Part shown: positions 56,159 to 64,000 of the stretch, in pieces
Layout: each line of letters opens with the position of its first letter
Position numbering within the stretch: the stretch's first letter is position 1
Source of the DNA: Cercis canadensis
Lineage: Eukaryota > Streptophyta > Magnoliopsida > Fabales > Fabaceae
DNA: 64,000 nucleotides
NCBI GenBank assembly: GCA_003255065.1
Contig: QAOA01002107.1
Location: 1 to 64,000 of the forward strand
Reading direction: 5' to 3'
Notes under the pieces: model-generated
Databases searched by the model: none
The model's input: only the letters and a program-made list of their open reading frames with translations
What the model was told of the DNA's origin: nothing
Program-made: the position numbers and the translations under genes

Positions 56159-59100
56159 TTTAGTATTTTGGGTCTATAGTTTAGGGTTACGGCTCTATGG
56201 TTTAGAGTTTAGGAATTAGCGTTAATTAACTAAGGCTTAAGATTAGGTTATGGGTATAAGGGCATAGGGTTTAGGTTAAAATATAGAGTTTAGGTTTGAG
56301 GTTGATGATTTAGGGTTTGAGTTTTAGGTTTTAGGTTTTGGTTTTAGGGTCTATGATTTAGAGTTAAGGGTCTAAAAGGTTTAAGGTTAAGACATTACAG
56401 ATTAGGCTTTAGTATTAAGAGTTGAGGGTTTAGTATTTAGAGTTTATGGTATAAGGTCTAAGGATTGAGGTTTATCCTATAAGGTTTAGGATTTAGGTAT
56501 TCATGTTAAGGATCTAGGGTTAAATTTTGGCTAAGGGTCTAAGATTTATAGTTTAAGATTTAGGATCTATGCTTTAGGGTTTAGGGTTCATGATATAGGA
56601 CTTAGTGTATAGGGTCTGGGGTTTAAGATTTAGCATCTAGGATTTATGTTAAACGTATAGGCTTCTTATTTAGGGTTCAATGTTAAAGATTTAGGGTTTG
56701 ATGTTTAAGGTTAAGGGTCAATGGTTATAGGTTTTATGTTTAGGATGAAGGGTCGAAAGTTTAGGGTTTAGTATTTTGTTTGTAGAATTTAAGGTCAAGG
56801 GCCTAGGATTATGAGTATAGGATTTAGGGATAAAGGTCTATAGTTTAAAATTTAGGGCTTATGGTTAAGGATTAAGCATTTAGAATTTAAGGTTTAGGTT
56901 TATAGTCTATTATTTATCATTTAAGGTTTAAGGCCCATGGTTAAATTCTATGATTTAGGGTTTACAGTTCAGTGTTAAGCATCTATAATTTAGGTTGAGT
57001 TTAGGGTTTTAGGTTTTGGATGTAGGTTTTAAGGTTTAGGTTCAATGGTTTAAGGTTTCATGTTTGAGGTTAAAGATCAAGGATTTACGGTTAAAGGTCT
57101 ATAGTTTAGCATTTATGATCTAGGATTACGAGTCATGAATTTAATGTATAAGGTTTAAGTTAAGCATCTAGAGTTTAAGTTAAAGGTCTAGAGTTTCAAG
57201 TTAAGGCATTAGCAGTTAGTGTCTACGAATTAAGTTATGGGTTTAGAGTGTATGATTTAAAGTTTAGGGACTATGATTTAAGATTTAGGGTTTATTGTTT
57301 AGGTTTTTGAATTTAGGGTTATGGGTCATCAATTTAAGGTATAGAATCTAGTGATATGCATCTATAGTATATTTTAAGGGTCTAGGCTTTAGGGTTTATG
57401 ATTTATGGTTTATAATTTAGGGTTTAAGGTTACGACTCAACGATTTAAGATTTAGGTATTAGGGATAAGCATCTACGGTTGAGCTTAGGGGTCTAGGATT
57501 TAGGGTTAAGCTTTAGGGTTTACAATTTAAGAATTAAGGTTAAGCATCTAGAGTTTAGGTTGAAGGTCTAGGGTTTTGAGTTAAGGATCTAAGTTTTAGG
57601 ATTAAAGGTCAAGGGTTTAGACTTTAGGGTGTTAGGTTTAAGGTTTATGCCTAGGGTTTATGATTTATCATCTAGGGTTTAGGATTCATGATTAAGATTG
57701 TAGAGTTTAGGGTTTAAGGATTATCTAAGGTTAAAGGTCTAGGGTTTAGGATTAAAGCTCTAGGGTGGATTATTGCTATGCATCTAGGCTTTAGGTTAAG
57801 GTTATATGGCTTAAGGTTAGGGATCAAGGGTGTAGGATCTAAGGTTAAGGATTTAAGCTTTAGTGTCTAGGGTTCAAGATTTAGTGCTAGGATATAGGGT
57901 CTAGAGTTTAAGGTTTAGATTTTAAGGCCTAGATTTTAGGGATTAAGGTTTTGGGTTGAAACTTTTGGATTTAAGATCTAGCGTTTATGATTTAGGGTTT
58001 AGGTTTTAGAGTTATGACTCTTAGGTTTAAGGTTTAGGCTTTTGGGATTAAGGTTAAGTATCTATGATTTAGGTTAAGGTTTAGCGTTTTATGTTTAAGA
58101 TCTAGGTATTTGGATTGAGGGTTAAGCATCAAGAGTTTAAGATTTACAATCTAGGTTAAGGGCCTAGGATTTAAGGTTTAGTATCTAGGTTTAGGAATTA
58201 AGGTCCAGGTTTTAGGGTTTAGACATTATGTCTAAGCTCTATGATTTACGATTTATATTTTAGTATTTCATGTTTAAGGTTATGGCTCTAGGGGTTAGGT
58301 ATTAGAGTTTTAGGATTAAGGTTAAGCATCTAGGATTTTGGTTAAGGGTTTAAGGTTTATGGTTTAGGGATTAGTGCTAACCATCTAGGGTTTAAGGTTA
58401 AGGATCAAGGGCATAGGGTTTATAGTTAAGGGTCTAGGGTTTACTTTTCAAGGTTTAGGGTTTATGGTCTAGGTTTAGAGTCTATGGTTAAGGATTTAAC
58501 ATTTTAAGTCATGATTTTAAGTTATAGGGTTTAGGTTAAGGGTCTAGGGTTTCGAGTTTAGGATATAGGTTTTAAGGTTGGGATTTAAGAGTTTAGCATT
58601 TAGGATTTTGTGTATAACGTTAAAGGTCTAGGGTTTAGGGTTTAGAGTCTACAGTTAAAGGCCTATAGTTTTGGGTTTATTGTCTGGGGTTTTGGTTTTA
58701 GGGCCTAGATTTTTTAGTATAGGGATTAAGGTCTACGGTTTAAGATTTATGTTTGTGGATCTAGGGTTTAAGGTTTACGATCTTGGGGTTAGGGTTTATG
58801 GATACAATCTAGGTTAAGGGCCTAGGATTTAAGGTTTAGTATCTAGGTGGTTTAGGAATTAAGGTCCAGGTTTTAGGGTTTAGATATTATGTCTAAGCTC
58901 TATGATTTACGATTTACATTTTAGTATTTCATGTTTAAGGTTATGGCTCTAGGGGTTAGGTATTAGAGTTTTAGGATTAAGGTTAAGCATCTAGGATTTT
59001 GGTTAAGGGTTTAAGGTTTATGGTTTAGGGATTAGTACTAACCATCTAGGGTTTAAGGTTAAGGATCAAGGGCATAGGGTTTATAGTTAAGGGTCTAGGG

Positions 59101-60025
59101 TTTACTTTTCAAGGTTTAGGGTTTATGGTCTAGGTTTAGAGTCTATGGTTAAAGATTTAACATTTTAAGTCATGATTTTAAGTTATAGGGTTCAGGTTAA
59201 GGGTCTAGGGTTTCGAGTTTAGGATATAGGTTTTAAGGTTAGGGTTTAAGAGTTTAGCATTTAGGATTTTATGTATAACATTAAGGGTCTAGGGTTTAGG
59301 GTTTAGGCTTTAGAGTCTAAGGTTAAGGGCTTTTAGTTTTTGGTTTAATATCTGGGGTTTTGGTTTTAGGGCCTAGATTTTTTAGTATAGGGATTAAGGT
59401 CTAGGGTTTAAGATTTATGTTTATGGATCTAGGGTTTAAGGTTTACGATCTTGGGGTTAGGGTTTATGGTCTAACGTTTATTGTTTACATATTAGGTTAT
59501 AGCATTATAACTTTAGGGTTCAAGATTTAGAGTTTTAGGACTAAGGTTAAGCATCTAGAGTTAAGCTTAAGGGACTAGAGTTTAAGGTTTGGGGTTAAGG
59601 CTATGGTTTACAATTTTGTGCTAAGCATATAAGGTTTCAGGATAAAGGTTAAGGGTCTAGGGTTTAGGGATTAGGTACTACAATTTATGGTTTAAGGTTA
59701 GTGTTGATTTTAGAATTTATGATTAAGGGTCATAAGTTTAGGGTATAGGGTCTAGGGTTTAAGGTTAAGCATCTAGGATTTAGGTGAAGGGTATAGGGCT
59801 TTGGGTTTAGGATGTAGTGTTTAGAATTAAGGGACAAGGGTTTAAGGATTTGGGTCTAGGGTTTATGATTTAAGGTTTATGTCTAGAAATTAAGGTTTAA
59901 GGTTAAGGCTCTATAGTTTAAGGAGGCTTTAAAGTTTACGATAAGATTTACAATTCAAGATTTAGGCTTAAGGCTATAAGGTTAGGGTTTAAAAATAAAG
60001 GTTAAGCATATAGGGTTAAGGTTAA
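56159..60025 (+). repeat. Telomere-like block B, unit 4
   Basis: Collinear with 14413-17830 but about 450 bp longer, because of a 658-bp tandem duplication at 58146-59461 and small losses elsewhere. No gene. Confidence 0.9.
58146..59461 (+). repeat. 658-bp tandem duplication found only in unit 4
   Basis: The text acaatctaggttaagggcct begins at 58146 and at 58804, and the second copy repeats the first through acgatcttggggttagggtt. A join phrase gtttatggatacaatct marks the breakpoint at about 58800. Confidence 0.85.
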
Positions 60026-60395
60026 GATGGTAGCTACAATCACATCACGGAGATAAAATTAGAAGCACATGTTTTGAAATACAGCTAGAAAATGCTATTT
60101 TTGAAAATTAACTTTGATGTTTATACAAGAAAATTAGAATCTACAAAAAGTTTTTTCCATTTTTTGGTGTAGAAAAATACCTTATGCTCATTTGGCTGAA
60201 AGCCCAAACAACATTAGTAATTTGTGTAAGAAGATCATATCCATTCAAGGCTTCTATTGCATTTTGAGAATCATCGAAATTCTCATATTTAACCAATGCG
60301 TAACCTTAAAATCAAATAATTATAATAATTACTTGAACAACAATCAAAATATTTATATGATCACATTACCAATCAAGATTACGTTTTGTAAAATT
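60026..60395 (-). pseudogene. Y14-like RRM exon with flanking introns, type B copy 4
   Basis: The exon at 60181-60304 on minus is identical by eye to copies 1 and 2, with the same splice-like borders. Confidence 0.75.
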
Positions 60396-61569
60396 ATGAT
60401 TTAGGGATTATTGCAAAGATTTACAAGTCAAGGGTCTAGGGTTTAAGATTAATGATCTACAGTTTAGAGTATATGGTAAATGGTTCATTGTCTAAGGTTG
60501 ACATTTTATGATTTAGGGTTAAGGATTATAGCTCTAGGGTTTAGTTTAAGAGTCTAGGGTTTAGGGTTAAGGCTCTAAGGTTTTGAGTTTAATGATTAAG
60601 GTTAAGCATCTAGAATTTAGGTTAAGGGTTTAAGTTTTAGGTTTTTAGGTTAAGGATCTAGGATTTAAGGTTTAGAGTCTAAAGTTTACGATTTAGAATT
60701 TAGGGTTTAGTAATTAAAGTTAAGCATTTATAGTTGAGGCTAGGGTTTATGGTTTATGGTTTAGGATTTAGAGAATATGGTTAAGTATCTAAGGTTTAGG
60801 TTAAGGGTGTAAGGCCTAAAGTTTAGGGTTTAGGGTTAAACCAATAGGGTTTAAGATTTAGATATTCAAGTCAAGGGTTGGAGGGATCAAATTTAAGGTT
60901 AAATGTCTAAACTTTAGTATTTAGGGTCTATGGTTTAAAGTTAAGGCTCTAGTTTTTAAGGTTTAGGGATTAGGGTTAAGCAACTAGGGCTTAGGATTAG
61001 GTTATGGGTATAAGGTCCAGGGTCAGGGTTAAAGGCATAGGGTTTAGGTTTAGGTTTAGGGTCTACAATTTAAGGTTTAAAGTTAAAGTTTTAGGTTTTG
61101 ATTTTAAGGTCTTGGTTTTAGAGTTAAGGGTCTATTGTTTGAGGTTTAAGGTTAAGACTTTACGAATTAGGCTTTTGTGTTTAGGGTGTAAGATTTAGGA
61201 TTTATGGTCTAAGGTTTAAGATTTAGGATCTAGTTTGAGAGTTTAAGGTCTAAGATTTAAGGTTTAGTAGCTAGAGTTTTTTTAGGGTATACAATTTAAG
61301 GTTTAAGGATTATAGTTTAAGGTTCGGTTTAGAGTTTAGTTGTTAGGGATAAGCATCTACTGTTGAGCTTAAGGGTCTAGGGTTAAAGTTCTAGGGTTTA
61401 TGCTTTATGATTTAGGGATTAGGGATAAGAATTTAGAGTTAATGTTAAAGGTCTAGTGTTTAGGCTATAAGGTGAAGTCTCTAGATTTAAAGTTTAAGGT
61501 TTAAGGTTATGGCTTAAAAGTTTAAGATTTAGGGTTAAGAATTAAGGTTAAGTAATTAGGGCTGAGGTT

Positions 61570-61666
61570 AAAGTTAAGGATTTATAGTTTAGGTTAAGGG
61601 TCTAAGGTGTATGATTTAGAGTTAAAGATCTAAGGTTTAAGATTTAGAATTAAGGACCTAGGTTTN
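61570..61666 (+). other. Misplaced block-C segment ending in a single N
   Basis: The 95 bp before N at 61666 match 39644-39733 (late block C), not the sequence expected here (33120-33190). After the N the expected text resumes at gattaggattaa. This looks like a chimeric contig join. Confidence 0.7.
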
Positions 61667-62030
61667 GATTAGGATTAAGCATCTAGAGTTTAGGTTAAAG
61701 GTCTAGGATATAAGTTTTAGGGTTAAGGCTCTAGATTTAGGGTTTAACATTTCGAAGTTAAGGTTAAACAACTAGGGTTAAGGTTAAGGGTAGGGTAAGT
61801 ATCTATTGCCATAAAGATTAGGTTAAAGGTTTAAGGATTAGGGCCTTGTGTTTAGGATTTAGGACTCCAGGTCTTGAGTTTAAGAAATAGGGTCTAAGGT
61901 TAAACATATAAGGTTTAGGTTGAGGGGTTTTAGGTTTCAAGTTTATGATCTAGGTTTCAAGGTTGAGAGTCAAAGGTTTAGGATTTAGGGTCATTTTTGG
62001 GGATTAGGGTTTAAGGTCTAGAGTTTAGTA

Positions 62031-62226
62031 TTTCGGGTTTAGAATTAAGGGTATAGTATTAAGAGTTTAGGGTGTAGGTTATAGGTCTAGGGTTTAGGAT
62101 TTAAATTTAGAATTTAGGGTTATGACTATTTAGGGTTTAGAATTAAGGGTATAGTATTAAAAGTTTAGGGTGTAAGTTTTAGGACTAGGGTTTAGGATTT
62201 AAATTTAGAATTTAGGGTTATGACTC
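62031..62226 (+). repeat. 98-bp tandem duplication found only in unit 4
   Basis: gggtttagaattaagggtat starts just after 62031 and again just after 62129, with matching text to gggttatgact. Units 1-3 have one copy. Confidence 0.8.
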
Positions 62227-64000
62227 TAGAGTTTAGGATTTAAGTATTAGGGTTAAGCATCTATGATTGAACTTAAGGGTCTAGGATTTATGATTTAGGG
62301 TCTAAGATTTAGTGTTAAGACTCTAAGGTTTAGGATTTAGGAATTAGGGTTAAGCATCTAGAGTTTATGTCTCAAGGGTTTAGGTTTTGGGATTAGGGTT
62401 AAGGGTTTAAGGTCTAGGGTTTAGGGTTAAGTATCTAGGGTTTAGGTTAAGGATCTAAGGTTTAAGATTTAGGGCCTTCAATTTAAGGTTTAGGGTTAAG
62501 GGTTTAGGACCTAAGACTTAAGGGTCAAAGGTGTAGAATTTACTGTTAAGGGTCTAATATTTATGATTTAGAGATTAAGGTTAAAGGTTTAGGTTTAGTG
62601 TTAAGGTTAAAACTCAAGGGATTATGGCTTCTTGTTTGATGTTAAGTGTCAAGGGTTTAGGGTTTTGTTTTTAGTGTTAAACATCAAAAGTTTAGGGTTT
62701 AATGTTTAGGTTTAAGAGCTTAAAGCTTTAGGGTTTAACATCTAAGGTGTATAGTTTAGGGCCAAGGGTGAGTGGTCATGAGTTTAGGGTTTATGGTTAA
62801 GAGTCTCTAATTTAAGGTTTAGTGTCTAGGGTTTAGTTATGAAGGTTAAAGGCTAAGTGTTAGGGCTTATGATCTATAGTTTTGGGTTTATTATCTATGA
62901 TTTAGAGTGAAGGAGTTAAGGTTCAGTCATTAGGGTTTAGGGTTTAAGGTTTATGAATTAGTGTTAACCATCTAAGGCTTCAAATTCGGTTAAGGATCTA
63001 GGGTTTAGTAGGATTTAGGGTTTATTGCCTAGGGTTTTGAATTTAAAGTTACAAGTCATAAGTTTAAGGTATAGGGTCTATGATTCAACATCAAGGATTT
63101 AGGAAATAAGTTAAAAGTATATGGTTTAGGGTTTTGGTTCTATGGTTTAAGGATTAAAACTTTGGATCTAGATTTTAGGATTTAACGTATAGGGTCTATA
63201 GTTTAACATCTAAGATTTAGGGAATAGGTTAAAGGTATATAGTTTAGGGCTTTGGATCTAGGTTTAAGGATTAAGGCTTGGATTTAGGTTTTAGAATTTA
63301 GGGATTAAGGCTTTGTTTTTAAAGTTTAGGATTTATAGTTTAAGATTTAAGGTTATGGCTCTAGGGTTAAGGGTTTATGATTCAACATCTAGGGTTGAGG
63401 TTATGGGTCTAGGATTTAGGGTTTAAGGTTTACAGATTAGGGTTAAGCATATATAATTTAGAGTTAAGGGTCAAGGGTGTAAGATTTAAGGTTAGAGTCT
63501 ATAGTTTAAGGTTTATGGATTAAGGATTGAGGTTAAGCAATTAAGGCTTAGGAATAGGTTAAGGGTCTAGGATATATAATTTAGGGTTTAGGATATATGG
63601 TTTAAAGCTTAAAGTTTAATGCCTAGGGTTTATGACTTAGGGTTACGAGTCTTAAGTTTAGGTTGTAGGTTCTAGGGTTTAGGTTAAAGGTCTATAATCT
63701 AGGATTTAGGATCTAAGATTTAGTGTTCAAGATTTAGGTTAAAGGTCTAGGATTTAGAGCTTAGGATAAAGGGTTTAGGGTCTAAGGTTAAGGTTTAAGC
63801 CTATGGGGTCTAGGTTTTAGGATTTAGGATTATGGCTCAAGAGTTTAAGGTATAGGGTCTAGGGTTAAGCATTTAGGATTTAGGTTTAGGGTCTAGGTTT
63901 TTGGCTTTAGAATCTTGGTTTTAAGTTTGAAGGTCAATGGTTTGGAGTTTAGGGATTATTATTTAGGGTCTAGCATCTAAGGTTTAAGGCATAAGATTTT

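Larger units (their letters stand above)
9338..64000 (+). repeat. Degenerate telomere-like (TTTAGGG) megasatellite with ~14-kb higher-order unit
   Basis: From here to the window end the + strand is built of endlessly varied words such as agggtttaggg, ggtttaaggtt and ggtctaggg, with short exact TTTAGGG runs between. The G-rich strand is always +. Large blocks recur with about 95% or higher identity: mutator starts at 12899, 26848, 41277 and 54608, and Y14-like exons at 17986, 31740, 46448 and 60181. This gives spacings of 13.3-14.7 kb, affected by gaps and local duplications. Seen from the sequence: a tandem higher-order repeat. Inference: an interstitial or subtelomere-/pericentromere-derived array. 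I see no gene within the telomere-like parts, and the short ORFs there are chance. Confidence 0.92.
60396..64000 (+). repeat. Telomere-like block C, unit 4 (runs out of window)
   Basis: Collinear with 18201-22030, with a join at the single N (61666) and a 98-bp tandem duplication at 62031-62226. The ORF at 61004-61198 is chance in repeat sequence. No gene. Confidence 0.9.

Noticed and set aside
61004-61198. 64-aa ORF rich in Arg/Phe/Leu/Val
   Set aside because: Chance open frame in telomere-like text; it is not conserved as an ORF at the matching place in the other units.
9338-64000. Functional chromosome-end telomere
   Set aside because: The repeats are heavily degenerate, interrupted by transposon and gene fragments, and organised in a 14-kb unit. 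A working telomere would be near-perfect TTTAGGG.
9338-64000. CRISPR-like or other prokaryotic repeat-spacer array
   Set aside because: No fixed-length repeat and spacer pattern; the sequence is eukaryotic, telomere-like and transposon-rich.

Overview
The window looks like repeat-rich plant nuclear DNA, probably from a dicot. It holds no intact host gene, no rRNA or tRNA that I can recognise, no CRISPR array and no bacterial-type operon. Three things point to a plant: a SIRE/Maximus-type Ty1/copia retrotransposon, tens of kilobases of degenerate plant-type telomere repeat (TTTAGGG), and a Mutator-like element carrying a piece of a plant-like ribosomal protein gene. I cannot name the species.

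Positions 1-9337 are the 3' part of one decayed copia retrotransposon; the 5' LTR lies outside the window. Reading left to right it has gag (UBN2 region, two damaged zinc knuckles, a coiled-coil region), protease, integrase, reverse transcriptase, RNase H, a spacer, an envelope-like third ORF region, polypurine tracts and a 3' LTR of about 1.07 kb. Stops, frameshifts, tandem duplications and a 219-bp insertion interrupt the coding regions, so the element is not autonomous.

From about 9338 to the end, the window is one array of degenerate telomere-like sequence, always with the G-rich strand on +. It is organised as a higher-order repeat of about 14 kb, seen about 3.7 times (mutator element starts at 12899, 26848, 41277, 54608). 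Each unit runs: a 1.45-1.55 kb non-autonomous Mutator-like element with TIRs of about 220 bp and a 9-bp target duplication TTTAGTATT; a telomere-like block of 3.2-3.9 kb; a 370-bp segment containing an exon and flanking intron sequence of an RRM gene most like Y14/RBM8A (minus strand); and a telomere-like block of 7-8.5 kb. A second, more diverged Y14-like segment precedes the mutator element in units 1 and 2 and survives as a 60-bp remnant in unit 3. The mutator element itself carries pieces of the gene for 40S ribosomal protein SA (uS2) with remnants of intron.

The likely history, which is inference, is that degenerate telomere repeats picked up a Y14 fragment, this block duplicated and diverged, a Pack-MULE inserted once, and the whole compound unit was then amplified in tandem. 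Later unit-specific duplications (98-658 bp) distinguish the copies. Two N gaps (25341-26059, 53141-54129) and four single-N joins show that the assembly is imperfect here, so copy number and unit lengths are provisional.
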